64,000 nucleotides of DNA from Novosphingobium sp. (GCA_017745295.1 JAGHZR010000003.1:1-64000); one strand, 5' to 3'; positions 24,990-34,568 are shown, counted from the stretch's first letter. The notes: a model not told the origin generated them from the sequence alone. Made by a program: numbers and translations.

Positions 24990-26707
24990 TCGGCCTGTCC
25001 CTGAGGCTGTCGTGCGGCGCGGCGCGCGGCTTCTTCCTCGACCAGCTCCTTCTTGGAGAGCTTGCCGACCAGCGTCTTGGGCAGGCTGTCGCGGAATTCG
25101 ATCTTGCTTGGCATTTCGATCTTGTTGAGCCGCTCCTTGAGGAAGGCCATCAATGTTTCCTCGTCCAGAACGTCCCCCGGATGCAGCGCCACGAAGGCCT
25201 TGGGGGCCTGCCCGCGATAGGCGTCCGGCACGCCGATCACGATCGCCTCGTGGACCATCGGATGCTCATAGAGCGCATCCTCGATCGTTCGCGGATAGAC
25301 GTTGTACCCCCCGCACAGGATCATGTCCTTGATCCTGTCCACCAGGAACAGATAGCCGTCTTCGTCGAGATAGCCAATGTCTCCGGTACGCAAGGCGCCG
25401 TAGATGAAGGTCTTTTCCGATTCCTCGGGCCGGTTCCAGTAGCCGGACATGACCTGAGGCCCGCGCGCGCAGACTTCGCCGCGCTCGCCCTGCGGCATGA
25501 CCCGGTGCGGATTGTCGGGATCGCGGATCTCCAGCACGGTGCCGGGGAAGGCGGGGCCGCAGGAATTGCTCTTCACTTCGCCTTCCAGCGGATTGCAGGC
25601 GATGATCGGCGAGGCTTCGGAGAGGCCGTAGCCCTCGACCACCTTGACGCCGGTGCGCTGCTCGAACTTCTGGCGCACTTCCAGCGGCAGCGGCGCGCCG
25701 CCGGAGATGCAGACGCGCACATGGTCGAACTCGCCGTGCAGGTCCTTGTTGTTGAGCGCGGTATAAAGCGTCGGAACGCCGAAGAACTGCGTCGGCTTGG
25801 TGCGCTTGGCGGTGGCCAGGAACGACTTCATCTCGAAGCGCGGCAGCAGGATCATTTCGGCGGCGGTGTCCACCGAGTAGTTGAGCACGGTGGTCAGTGC
25901 GAAGACGTGGAACAGCGGCAGCACGCCGAGCGTGCGCTCCTGCGTTTCCGGCATGTGGCCGACATGGGCGATCATCTGCGCCGAGTTCGCCGCGAGGTTG
26001 GCATGGCTGAGCATCGCGCCCTTGGGTACGCCGGTGGTGCCGCCGGTATATTGCAGCACCGCGAGGTCGGAGGGCGAGCGCTCGACCGGATCGGGATCGG
26101 CGTCGCGGGCAATAAGGTCGGCATAGCGCAGGAAGCGCAAGTCGTGCGGCTCGTGCGCGATGTCCTTGCGCTTGAGCAGGCGATAGGCGCGGCCCTTGAG
26201 CTTGGGCAGGGCGTCGGCGATCGGGCAGACCACCACGCGGCGCAGCGAGCCCCTACCGTTCTTGGCGCCGACCAGCGGCTCGATCTTCGGTAGCGAGAGC
26301 GCCAGATCGGAAGCGACCATGAATTCGGCGCCCGAATCGTCGACCAGATGCGCCATCTCACGCTCGGTGTAGAGCGGGTTGAAGTTCACCACGATCCCGC
26401 CGATGCGCAGGATCGCGAAGTAGCAGATCACGTAATAGGGCGTATTGGGCAGGCACAGGCCCACCCGTGTCCCCCGCTTGACGCCGAGGTCCTGGAACCC
26501 CCGCGCCGCGCGGCGGGATAGCTCGCCGATCTCCCTGTAGGTCCACTTGCGGCCCATGAAGTCGATCGCCGGCCAGGCGCCGTGGGCTTCCACGGCATGG
26601 TCGAGCAGGTCGGTGAGCAACCGCGGCGCGATCGGCGGCATCTCTTCCGGGTGTTGGGAGGAGGTTTCCGGGGCGGAGTGACCGCCGATCGTCGCCGCGG
26701 CGCCCAT
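24986..26707 (-). CDS. long-chain fatty-acid-CoA ligase
   Basis: The 573-residue AMP-forming acyl-CoA synthetase has P-loop YTGGTTGVPKGA, core motif EGYGLSEASP, TGDIGYLDEDGYLFLVDRIKDMI and the C-terminal catalytic Lys in LVGKLSKKEL. It activates imported fatty acids for beta-oxidation. The ATG at 26707 shares a base with the FadL stop (TGATG), showing tight coupling. The open frame continues upstream to 27835 but that part is only the shadow of fadL. Confidence 0.93.
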   Translation of the reverse strand: MGAAATIGGHSAPETSSQHPEEMPPIAPRLLTDLLDHAVEAHGAWPAIDFMGRKWTYREIGELSRRAARGFQDLGVKRGTRVGLCLPNTPYYVICYFAILRIGGIVVNFNPLYTEREMAHLVDDSGAEFMVASDLALSLPKIEPLVGAKNGRGSLRRVVVCPIADALPKLKGRAYRLLKRKDIAHEPHDLRFLRYADLIARDADPDPVERSPSDLAVLQYTGGTTGVPKGAMLSHANLAANSAQMIAHVGHMPETQERTLGVLPLFHVFALTTVLNYSVDTAAEMILLPRFEMKSFLATAKRTKPTQFFGVPTLYTALNNKDLHGEFDHVRVCISGGAPLPLEVRQKFEQRTGVKVVEGYGLSEASPIIACNPLEGEVKSNSCGPAFPGTVLEIRDPDNPHRVMPQGERGEVCARGPQVMSGYWNRPEESEKTFIYGALRTGDIGYLDEDGYLFLVDRIKDMILCGGYNVYPRTIEDALYEHPMVHEAIVIGVPDAYRGQAPKAFVALHPGDVLDEETLMAFLKERLNKIEMPSKIEFRDSLPKTLVGKLSKKELVEEEAARRAARQPQGQAE

Positions 26708-28005
26708 CAGAAGGCTACCCGCGCGCCGAGCGAGAACACCAGCGCCGAAGCGTCGGTCAGGCGGCCGTCGGTGAGGATCGGCGTTTGTGCGGCGGTGCCT
26801 GCGTAGGCGGCGGTCACGCGGTCGATCGTGGTGTCCTTGAAGGTGATGTACGAGGCCGCCGCGTCGATCGCGATCTTCTCGCTCATGTTGTAGGTGGTGC
26901 CGGCCGAGAAGTTCCAGCGGTTGCTGTCCGGCACGCGGGCGTCGCGGTCGCCGTTCTGGGTCGGGGTTTCGCCGTATTGGATACCGCTGCGCACCGTCCA
27001 CTTCGGGTTGACGTCGTAGTCGATACCGAAGGCGTAGGAGAAGCCGTCCTTGTAGTTCTCGGGGATCGACTGATTGATCGGGGCGCCGAGGTCGATCGTG
27101 TCGAACTTGCTCCAGCCATAGGCTACGACCTGGGCGTTCAGGGTGAGTTGCTTGGTCGCCTTGATGCGGCCCGACATGATCGCCTGCCACGGCGTGGTGA
27201 ACTCGGCGGTGGCGTCGAGCGTGCGGTTCTGCGCGGCGAGCGGGCCGAGCAGGCCGTCGACGGTCAGCGTGCCTTTGAGCTTGTGCTTCACGGCCGACTT
27301 GTAGGCGACGCCGATCGAGGCCGGGCCGTTGTGATACTGGGCGCCGACCGACCAGCCCACATCCCAGCCGTTGCCTTTGAGGTTCTGGTGGCCGTCGGCC
27401 AGCAGCGGCGAGAGGTTGGGCAGGTAGTTGCCGAGCGCGGCATCGACATATTCCACATTGGCGGCGGCGCCGACATAGAAGCCCTCGAAGGGCTGGAAAG
27501 CGACGCTCGGCTGGATGTCGATGGTGCGCAGCTTGGTCTTGTCGGCCGAATAGCGCGCCCAGCTGTCGGCATCGTAGTTGGTGGTGAAGGAATAAGGCGA
27601 GGTGACGGTCAGGCCGAAGGCGAACTTGCCGGTGCCGTAGGCGATCGAGCCGGAGGGCAGGACGCCCTTGTTGATCGGATTCCTGGCGACGCCGTTGCCG
27701 CCGACCGGCGCCGGAGCCTGGCCGGGGCGGAGGATCACAGTGCCGTCGTCGACGACCTTGCCGCGCGGGATGATGACGCTGGCGTGGATTGAGGCCTGTC
27801 CGCCTTCGAGGCCGCCGATCGCGGCCGGGTTCCACCAGAGCGAATCGACGCCGGTATCGGCGGCCTCACCCGAGAAAGCGCGTCCTTGCGCGCGTACAGA
27901 CTGTTCCTGAAGATAGAAGGCCTGGGCATGAGCCGAACCGGCGAAGCCGAGCACGATGGCCGATGCGGTGCCCGCGAGAAGAATGCGGCCCGAATTGCGT
28001 TTCAT
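26707..28005 (-). CDS. FadL/OmpP1-type outer-membrane fatty acid transporter
   Basis: The 432-residue protein has a signal peptide (MKRNSGRILLAGTASAIVLGFAGSAHAQ) and the family N-terminal plug AFYLQEQSVRAQGRAFSGEAADTG...LWWNPAAIGG. Beta-barrel strands follow, ending LVFSLGARVAF. FadL proteins carry hydrophobic substrates across the outer membrane. Together with the ligase downstream it forms an uptake-activation pair. ATG 28005 is chosen because it opens the signal peptide. Confidence 0.92.
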   Translation of the reverse strand: MKRNSGRILLAGTASAIVLGFAGSAHAQAFYLQEQSVRAQGRAFSGEAADTGVDSLWWNPAAIGGLEGGQASIHASVIIPRGKVVDDGTVILRPGQAPAPVGGNGVARNPINKGVLPSGSIAYGTGKFAFGLTVTSPYSFTTNYDADSWARYSADKTKLRTIDIQPSVAFQPFEGFYVGAAANVEYVDAALGNYLPNLSPLLADGHQNLKGNGWDVGWSVGAQYHNGPASIGVAYKSAVKHKLKGTLTVDGLLGPLAAQNRTLDATAEFTTPWQAIMSGRIKATKQLTLNAQVVAYGWSKFDTIDLGAPINQSIPENYKDGFSYAFGIDYDVNPKWTVRSGIQYGETPTQNGDRDARVPDSNRWNFSAGTTYNMSEKIAIDAAASYITFKDTTIDRVTAAYAGTAAQTPILTDGRLTDASALVFSLGARVAF

Positions 28006-28063
28006 ATCCTTGAACTCCCTAACTCTCTTATGCCCTGAACCTTTGTCTTCTTCCCGGTGCGCC

Positions 28064-28510
28064 TCAGGGGATGCGCGTCCAGGTCTGGGTCTTGCACAAG
28101 GGCCAGACAATGCACCCCTTGAGCTTGAGGCTGTCGGCCCCGGCAGGCGTTATCGTCGCCTTGTAGGTGCCGCCGTCCTCAGGGTTGTAGATCTGTCCTT
28201 CGACCCATTCGTTCCCTTTGGCCTTGAAACCGCCGACAATTTGCAAACCTTTAATCTTGCGGGTGCGCTTGGTGGTGTCCTTGTTGTTCGCATCGCGCAG
28301 GTCGGGATTGGCCTTGAGACCGTCCGAATCGACCAGCCTTCCGCACAGCGATTCGCCGCAGCGGCTGAGCTCGACCACACCGTGCTTCGAAGGCGTGCGC
28401 CATTTCCCGACGACCGCGTCGTTGCCCGCCGCAAAGGCCGGATTCAGGCCAAGGAGCAAGGGTGCGGCACCGGCAACCATTGCCAACCCCATGCGTTTCC
28501 AATTTTTCAT
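28064..28510 (-). CDS. DUF2147 exported protein
   Basis: The 148-residue protein has a signal peptide (about residues 1-27) and a DUF2147 domain: VVGKWRTPSKHGVVELSRCGESLCGRLV...GGFKAKGNEWVEGQIYNPEDGGTYKATI...LKGCIVWPLCKTQTWTRI. Four cysteines could form disulfides in the periplasm. GGAGAGG lies upstream of ATG 28510. Its role is unknown, though DUF2147 proteins often accompany lipid-uptake genes. It is the first gene of the minus-strand operon and diverges from the thiolase gene. Confidence 0.87.
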   Translation of the reverse strand: MKNWKRMGLAMVAGAAPLLLGLNPAFAAGNDAVVGKWRTPSKHGVVELSRCGESLCGRLVDSDGLKANPDLRDANNKDTTKRTRKIKGLQIVGGFKAKGNEWVEGQIYNPEDGGTYKATITPAGADSLKLKGCIVWPLCKTQTWTRIP

Positions 28511-28697
28511 GAGCGACCTCTCCATCGTCTCTCCAATCGGACATCTTCTCACCGGCGGGACGGGGCCCTTAGGTGGGATGCTGATTTCTCGTAACCCAAA
28601 AATTGCTTGACGTATAGGGAAAGAATTGCACCCTTAGGGAAGACGACGACGCAGCTTCGGGAAAAGCCCAAGGCGCGTCCGCCCACGGAGAGAGTGC

Positions 28698-29834
28698 ATG
28701 CAAAGTGTCGTGATCGCGGGTTATGCCCGCTCGCCCTTCCATCTGGCGAACAAGGGGGCGCTTGCCCGCGTCCGTCCCGACGATCTTGCCGCGCAAGTGA
28801 TTCGCGGTCTCATCACCAAGACCGGCGTCGAAGCTGCTGATATCGAGGACGTCGTCGTCGGCTGCGCATTTCCGGAAGGCGAGCAGGGCTTCAACATCGC
28901 GCGCCTCGTCGGCCTGCTGGCGGACCTGCCGATCTCGGTCGGCGGCATGACCGTGAACCGTTTCTGCGGCTCCTCGATGAGTTCGATCCACTACGCCATG
29001 GGCCAGATCGCCATCGGCGCGGGCGAAGTCTTCGTCTGCGCGGGCGTCGAATCGATGAGCCGCGTGCCGATGATGGGCTTCAACCCGCTGCCCAACCCGG
29101 AATTGGCCAAGCGCAGCGCCGCCTACATGTCGATGGGCGAAACCGCCGAGAACGTCGCCACCAAGTACCAGATTTCGCGCGCCGAACAGGAAGCGCTTGC
29201 CGTCTCCAGCCAGCAGAAGGCTTCGGCCGCCCGTGATGCGGGCAAGCTGACCGACGAGATCGTGCCGATCCAGACCAAGACCGGCCTCGTCAGTGAAGAC
29301 GGCACCATCCGCGGCGAAACCACCGCAGAGGGCCTTGCCGGTCTGAAGCCCGCCTTCGACGCCGCCGGTTCGGTGACCGCCGGTACTTCCTCGCCGCTGA
29401 CCGATGGCGCCAGCGCGGTGCTCGTCACCACCGAGGACTATGCCCGCGCTCACGGCTTGCCGATCCTCGCCCGCATCAAGTCGGTGGCGATTTCGGGCTG
29501 TGCGCCGGAAACCATGGGCCTCGGCCCGATCCTTTCCAGCCAGAAGGCGCTTGAGCGCGCGGGCATCGCCGCCACCGACCTCGACGTGGTGGAACTGAAC
29601 GAAGCCTTCGCCTCGCAGGCACTGGCCTGCATCAAGGATCTCGGCTTGGACGTTGCCAAGGTGAACATCGACGGCGGCGCGATCGCCATCGGCCACCCGC
29701 TCGGCGCCACCGGTGCGCGCATCGTCGGCAAGGCAGCCTCGCTGCTGAAGCGCGAAGGCGGCAAGTATGCGCTCGCCAGCCAGTGCATCGGCGGCGGTCA
29801 GGGCATCGCCACGATCCTGGAGTCGGTGGAATGA
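28698..29834 (+). CDS. fadA: acetyl-CoA C-acyltransferase (thiolase)
   Basis: The 378-residue degradative thiolase cleaves 3-ketoacyl-CoA to acetyl-CoA and shortened acyl-CoA. Active-site motifs are NRFCGSSMSS with the nucleophilic Cys at about 90, GHPLGATGAR with the His, and SQCIGGGQG with the second Cys. Its stop overlaps the start of fadB (ATGA), consistent with a FadA-FadB complex. It diverges from the fatty-acid uptake operon. Confidence 0.95.
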   Translation: MQSVVIAGYARSPFHLANKGALARVRPDDLAAQVIRGLITKTGVEAADIEDVVVGCAFPEGEQGFNIARLVGLLADLPISVGGMTVNRFCGSSMSSIHYAMGQIAIGAGEVFVCAGVESMSRVPMMGFNPLPNPELAKRSAAYMSMGETAENVATKYQISRAEQEALAVSSQQKASAARDAGKLTDEIVPIQTKTGLVSEDGTIRGETTAEGLAGLKPAFDAAGSVTAGTSSPLTDGASAVLVTTEDYARAHGLPILARIKSVAISGCAPETMGLGPILSSQKALERAGIAATDLDVVELNEAFASQALACIKDLGLDVAKVNIDGGAIAIGHPLGATGARIVGKAASLLKREGGKYALASQCIGGGQGIATILESVE

Positions 29835-32158
29835 GCGACACCATCAAAAAAGTCTGCGTGATCGGCGCCGGTACCATGGGTGCCGGGATCGCCGCTCAGG
29901 TCGCCAATGCCGGCGTGCCGGTGCTGCTGCTCGACATCGTGCCCAAGGACGCCACCAATCGCAACGTGGTGGCCGAAGGCGCGGTGGCGAAGATGCTCAA
30001 GACCGAGCCTGCGCCGTTCATGAGCAAGTCGGCCGCCAAGCTGGTCGAGACCGGCAACATCGAAGATCACCTGGGCAAAGTCGCGGAGTGCGACTGGGTG
30101 ATCGAGGCGGTGATCGAGCGTCTCGACATCAAGCAGAGCCTCTACGCCAAGCTGGAAGCGGTGAAGCGCGACGGCACCGCCGTCTCGTCCAATACCTCGA
30201 CGATCCCGCTCGCCCATCTGGTGGAAGGGCGCTCGGACGCGTTCAAGCACGATTTCCTGATTACGCACTTCTTCAACCCGCCGCGCTACATGCGCCTGCT
30301 GGAGATCGTCACCGGCCCGGCGACCGACGCTGCCGTCGCCGCCAGGGTCGAGCAGTTCGCTGACGTTTCGATGGGCAAGACGGTGGTCAAGGCCAAGGAT
30401 ACGCCGGGCTTCATCGCCAACCGTATCGGCACTTACTGGATCCAGCTTGGTCTCAACGCCGCGTTCGACATGGGGATCACCGTCGAACTGGCCGACGCCA
30501 TCGCCGGAAAGCCGATGGGCGTGCCCAAGACCGGCATCTTCGGCCTTGTCGATCTGGTCGGCATCGACCTTATGCCGCACTTGCAGGCCAGCCTCACCTC
30601 GACGCTGCCCGCAGGTGACCTCTACCACGGCATTGCCCGCGACATCCCGCTGATCAACAAGATGATCGGTGAGGGCTATACCGGCCGCAAGGGCAAGGGT
30701 GGCTTCTACCGTCTGAACAAGGAGGCAGGGCGCCGCAAGGAGACCATCGACCTCCAGACCGGCGAATACCGTCCGACCATTACCGCACAGGGCCCGCGCG
30801 GTGCCGCCGCCAAGGGCGACCTGAAGGCACTGGTCGAAAGCAAGGGCGACATCGGCGCCTACGCATGGGCCGTGCTGGGCGATACGCTGGCCTATGCCGC
30901 CAGCCTCGTGCCCGATGCCGCTTCGGACGTGGTTGCCGTCGATGACGCGATGAAGCTGGGCTACAACTGGAAGTCCGGCCCGTTCGAGATGATCGACACG
31001 CTCGGCGCCAGGTACCTCGCCGAACGCCTTGCCGCCGAAGGCAAGGCCGTGCCTGCGATCCTGACCGTCGCGGGCGACCGCACGTTCTACCGGGTCGAGA
31101 ACGGCAAGCGCCAGTTCCTCGGCCTCGACGGCGAATATCGCGATATCGTCCGCCCCGAAGGCGTGATGCGCCTGGCCGACGTGAAGCTTTCGTCCAAGCC
31201 GATAATCCGCAATGGCTCAGCCGCACTGTGGGACATCGGCGACGGCGTCGTCTGCCTTGAATTCACCGGCAAGATGAACGCGCTCGACGGCGAAGTCATG
31301 AAGCTGATCGGGCAGGCCATCCCGCTGGTGGCGGCGCAGTACAAGGCGCTTGTCGTCTACAACGATGCCGATACCTTCTCGGCCGGCGCCAACCTCGGCC
31401 TCGCGCTCTTCGCGGTGAACATCGCGGCTTGGGGCGAGATCGAGAAGCTCGTTGCCGGTGGTCAGCTCGCTTACAAGGGCCTGAAGTACGCTCCGTTCCC
31501 CGTCGTCGGCGCGCCTGCCGGGATGGCGCTGGGCGGTGGCTGCGAGATCCTGCTGCATTGCGACGCGATCCAGGCCCATGCCGAACTCTACTGCGGCCTT
31601 GTGGAATGCGGCGTCGGCCTCGTTCCGGGCTGGGGCGGCAATGGCGAGATGATCGACCGCTGGCGCAAGGCTCCGGGCATGCCCAAGGGCCCGATGCCGG
31701 CAGTGGCCAAGGTGTTCGAGATGGTCTCGACCGCGCAAGTCTCCAAGTCTGCCCAGCAGGCGCGCGAGATGATGATCCTGCGCAAGGACGACGGCATCTC
31801 GATGAACCGCGATCGGCTGCTCTACGACGCCAAGCAGAAGGCGCTTTCACTGGTGGAAGGTTACACTCCGCCCGAAGCGCCCGAGTTCAAGCTGCCCGGC
31901 GCCGGTGGCCGGACGGCGCTTGGCCTTGCGGTGGAAGGTTTCCACAAGCGCGGCATGGCGACCGACTACGACGTGGTCGTCTCCGGCGTGCTGGCCGATG
32001 TGCTGACCGGCGGCGGCGAGTTCGACCTCGTCGATACGGTGAGCGAGGGCGAACTGCTAAAGCTGGAGCGCGATGCCTTCATGGGCCGCCTGCGCGACGA
32101 CCGCTCGGTCGCCCGCGTCGAGCACATGCTCGAAACCGGCAAGCCGCTGCGTAACTGA
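29831..32158 (+). CDS. fadB: multifunctional 3-hydroxyacyl-CoA dehydrogenase / enoyl-CoA hydratase
   Basis: The 775-residue enzyme has the 3-hydroxyacyl-CoA dehydrogenase half first, with NAD motif GAGTMGAGIA at about 12-21 and SSNTSTIPL, THFFNPPRYM and DTPGFIANRIG. The enoyl-CoA hydratase half is C-terminal (about 470-700; FSAGANLGL, APAGMALGGGCEILLHCD, GVGLVPGWGGN). This HAD-ECH order is the reverse of E. coli FadB. It is coupled to fadA and supplies the second and third steps of beta-oxidation. Confidence 0.95.
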   Translation: MSDTIKKVCVIGAGTMGAGIAAQVANAGVPVLLLDIVPKDATNRNVVAEGAVAKMLKTEPAPFMSKSAAKLVETGNIEDHLGKVAECDWVIEAVIERLDIKQSLYAKLEAVKRDGTAVSSNTSTIPLAHLVEGRSDAFKHDFLITHFFNPPRYMRLLEIVTGPATDAAVAARVEQFADVSMGKTVVKAKDTPGFIANRIGTYWIQLGLNAAFDMGITVELADAIAGKPMGVPKTGIFGLVDLVGIDLMPHLQASLTSTLPAGDLYHGIARDIPLINKMIGEGYTGRKGKGGFYRLNKEAGRRKETIDLQTGEYRPTITAQGPRGAAAKGDLKALVESKGDIGAYAWAVLGDTLAYAASLVPDAASDVVAVDDAMKLGYNWKSGPFEMIDTLGARYLAERLAAEGKAVPAILTVAGDRTFYRVENGKRQFLGLDGEYRDIVRPEGVMRLADVKLSSKPIIRNGSAALWDIGDGVVCLEFTGKMNALDGEVMKLIGQAIPLVAAQYKALVVYNDADTFSAGANLGLALFAVNIAAWGEIEKLVAGGQLAYKGLKYAPFPVVGAPAGMALGGGCEILLHCDAIQAHAELYCGLVECGVGLVPGWGGNGEMIDRWRKAPGMPKGPMPAVAKVFEMVSTAQVSKSAQQAREMMILRKDDGISMNRDRLLYDAKQKALSLVEGYTPPEAPEFKLPGAGGRTALGLAVEGFHKRGMATDYDVVVSGVLADVLTGGGEFDLVDTVSEGELLKLERDAFMGRLRDDRSVARVEHMLETGKPLRN

Positions 32159-32211
32159 ACCAAAGGAAAACCGGGCCGAGAGCGTGACCTGCTACCCCAT
32201 CCTCCTTTCCT

Positions 32212-32294
32212 CGTCATTGCGAGCGGCGAAGCCGCGCGGCAATCCAGGGGCGTTGCAAACCGCCCTGGATTGCTTCGCTCTGCTCGCAATGACG
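32212..32294. repeat. GTCATTGCGAG inverted repeat pair
   Basis: Head-to-head pair between fadB and the acyl-CoA dehydrogenase gene. The left arm carries an expanded middle (GCGGCGAAGCCGCGCG). The right arm ends CTCGCAATGACG. It is inserted within the beta-oxidation operon, 52 bp before the dehydrogenase start. Confidence 0.88.
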
Positions 32295-32346
32295 ACGTGG
32301 GGGTGGGGTGAGGGGAGTTCATCTCTCGACCCGCGAGGAGAGTGAC

Positions 32347-34137
32347 ATGCAAGTCTACGAAGCGCCCCTGCGCGACATGAAGTTCGTGCTCCACGAACTC
32401 CACAACGATGACGGCTTCGGCAATCTCGAAGCCCTGGCCGAATTCACGCCCGACCTTGTCGACGCGGTGCTGGAAGAGGCTGCCAAGGTGGCGCAGGAAG
32501 TGCTGCTGCCGCTGAACCGCAGCGGCGACATCGAGGGCTGCACGCTGGAAAACGGCGTGGTTCGCACCCCCAAGGGCTTCAAGGAAGCCTACGACATGTT
32601 CCGCGAAGGCGGCTGGTGCGCGCTGGCGTCCGATCCCGAATGGGGCGGTCAGGGCCTGCCCGAAGCGCTGAACAAGCTGACCGAGGAGATGATCTGCTCC
32701 TCCAACCTGTCGTTCAGCCTCTATCCCGGCCTCACCCACGGCGCGACCACCGCGATCGAGGGCTATGCCAGCGACGCACTGAAGCAGGCCTACCTGCCCA
32801 AGATGGTCGAGGGTACGTGGTCGGGCACGATGTGCCTTACCGAACCGCACTGCGGCACCGACCTTGGCATGCTGCGCACCAAAGCCGTTCCTCAGGGCGA
32901 TGACAGCTACAAGATTTCCGGCGCGAAGATCTTCATTTCGGCTGGCGAGCACGACCTGACCGAGAACATCATCCACCTCGTCCTCGCGCGGCTGCCCGAT
33001 GCGCCGGAAGGCGTGAAGGGGATCAGCCTGTTCCTGGTGCCGAAATATCTGCCCAAGGAAGACGGCACGCCCGGCCAGTCCAACGGCGTTTCGGTGGCGG
33101 CGATCGAGCACAAGATGGGCCTCAAGGCCTCGGCCACCTGCCAGCTCAACTTCGACGATTCGATCGGCTGGCTGGTCGGCACTGCGAACAAGGGCATGGA
33201 AGCCATGTTCAAGATGATGAACACCGAACGCGTTTCGGTGGGCATCCAGGGCCTTGGCGTGGGTGAAGCCGCCTATCAGTCGGCCGCGTGGTACGCCAAG
33301 GAGCGCGTGCAGGGCCGATCGCTGTCGGGCGTGAAGAACCCCAAGGGGCCGGCCGATCCGATCATCGTCCACCCCGACGTGCGCCGCATGCTGATGACTG
33401 CGCGTGCCTACAACGAAGGCAGCCGCGCCGTCGGTGCCTGGGTCAGCCGCGCGCTCGATGCCGAAAAGCACGCGACCGATCCGGCCGTGAAGGCCCGCGC
33501 GGAAGACTTCATCGCGCTGATGACCCCGGTGGTGAAGGCGCTCTTCACCGACTGCGGTTATGAAAGCGCGAACCTGGCCGTGCAGGTCTACGGCGGCCAC
33601 GGCTACATTGCCGAAAGCGGCGTGGAGCAGTTCGTGCGTGATGCCCGCATCGCCATGATCTACGAAGGCACCAACGGCATTCAGGCGCTCGACCTCGTCG
33701 GCCGCAAGATGCCCGCCCATGCCGGTCGCTATCTGCGCTCGTTCTTCCACCCCGTCTCGGACTTCATCGAGGCGAACAAGGTGGACGAGACCTTCGGCAA
33801 GATGATCGAGGGTCTGGAAAAGGCTTTCGGCGCGCTCCAGCTTTCGACCGGAACGATTGCCCAGAAGGGCATGAAGGACCCCGAGGAAGCCGGCGCCGCC
33901 GCGACCGACTACCTGCGCCTGCTCGGCCTTGTCGCCATGGGCTACACTTTCGCCAAGGCGGCACTGATCGCCAAGTCCAGGCTCGACGAAGGCACCGAGG
34001 ACGCGGCGTTCTACACCGCCAAGATTGCCACGGCGCGGTTCTTCTTCGACCGTCTGCTGCCGCAGGCGACTGCCGCGTTCCTGGCGATCAAGTCGGGCAA
34101 GGCCTCGATGATGGCGCTGGACGTCGATATGTTCTGA
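32347..34137 (+). CDS. acyl-CoA dehydrogenase, ~600-residue type
   Basis: The 596-residue FAD-dependent acyl-CoA dehydrogenase belongs to the long subfamily with an extra C-terminal domain (related to 3-methylmercaptopropionyl-CoA dehydrogenase DmdC). Visible are GTMCLTEPHCGTDLG, KISGAKIFISAGEHD, the FAD-binding YGGHGYIAESGVEQFVRDARI and the catalytic-base Glu in YEGTNGIQALDLVGR. ATG 32347 follows GAGGAGAGTGAC. It performs the first oxidation of the fadAB pathway encoded just upstream. Chain-length preference is unknown. Confidence 0.93.
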   Translation: MQVYEAPLRDMKFVLHELHNDDGFGNLEALAEFTPDLVDAVLEEAAKVAQEVLLPLNRSGDIEGCTLENGVVRTPKGFKEAYDMFREGGWCALASDPEWGGQGLPEALNKLTEEMICSSNLSFSLYPGLTHGATTAIEGYASDALKQAYLPKMVEGTWSGTMCLTEPHCGTDLGMLRTKAVPQGDDSYKISGAKIFISAGEHDLTENIIHLVLARLPDAPEGVKGISLFLVPKYLPKEDGTPGQSNGVSVAAIEHKMGLKASATCQLNFDDSIGWLVGTANKGMEAMFKMMNTERVSVGIQGLGVGEAAYQSAAWYAKERVQGRSLSGVKNPKGPADPIIVHPDVRRMLMTARAYNEGSRAVGAWVSRALDAEKHATDPAVKARAEDFIALMTPVVKALFTDCGYESANLAVQVYGGHGYIAESGVEQFVRDARIAMIYEGTNGIQALDLVGRKMPAHAGRYLRSFFHPVSDFIEANKVDETFGKMIEGLEKAFGALQLSTGTIAQKGMKDPEEAGAAATDYLRLLGLVAMGYTFAKAALIAKSRLDEGTEDAAFYTAKIATARFFFDRLLPQATAAFLAIKSGKASMMALDVDMF

Positions 34138-34161
34138 GGCCAACTTCCTAACACATACCAT

Positions 34162-34204
34162 CGTCATTGCGAGGAAGCGAAGCTGACGAAGCAATCCAGA
34201 GCGG
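34162..34204 (+). repeat. GTCATTGCGAG repeat, left arm of GIY-YIG cassette
   Basis: CGTCATTGCGAGG...GAAGCAATCCAGAGCGG on the plus strand. It pairs with the inverted copy at 34529-34568. The stop codon of the GIY-YIG reading frame lies 27 bp inside this arm. Confidence 0.85.
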
Positions 34205-34230
34205 CATAACGCCCCCTTCGGATCGCTTCG

Positions 34231-34528
34231 TCAGCCGCAGATGCTCTCAAACAGATCATCCCAAAGCGGATTTTCCGCCTCGATCAACGCGGTCTTTCGC
34301 TTGCGGGAGCCGCCTTTGAGTTGCTTCTCGCGCACGATGGCATGCTCCATGGTGGAATGCAGTTCGAACCACACGAGGCGCTTGCAGTTGTAGCTTGGAA
34401 AATCCATCGATCACGCCTTCACGATGCTGGAAAGCGCGTTTGGGCAAATCGGATGTCACGCCGACGTAGAGCGTACCGTTGCGAGCGCTTGCGACAATGT
34501 AGACGGTGGGCTGGAAGTCGCGCTGCAT
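34231..34528 (-). pseudogene. GIY-YIG nuclease (YhbQ/UvrC-type small domain), frameshifted
   Basis: Starting at ATG 34528, codons read MQRDFQPTVYIVASARNGTL and then YVGVTSDLPKRAFQHREGVIDGFSK, the N-terminal half of the small single-domain GIY-YIG nucleases. The frame then leaves the family pattern and would stop at 34256. Shifting frame at AAG-C-TAC restores the expected C-terminal half: YNCKRLVWFELHSTMEHAI, REKQLKGGSRKRKTALIE, ENPLWDDLFESICG, with a stop at 34231-34233. One extra base (or two missing) near 34389-34394 therefore breaks the gene. The metal-binding Glu (ENPLW) is in the shifted half. ATG abuts the right-hand inverted repeat. Confidence 0.85.
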
Positions 34529-34568
34529 CGCTCTGGATTGCTTCGTCGCTTCGCTCCTCGCAATGACG
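34529..34568 (-). repeat. GTCATTGCGAG repeat, right arm of GIY-YIG cassette
   Basis: Inverted copy (CGCTCTGGATTGCTTCG...CTCGCAATGACG) that touches the GIY-YIG start codon at 34528. Confidence 0.87.

Noticed and set aside
24986..27835. A single 949-codon frame that would fuse fadL-region sequence to the acyl-CoA ligase
   Set aside because: The first ~376 codons are FadL DNA read out of frame. The ligase begins at ATG 26707, which shares a base with the FadL stop.
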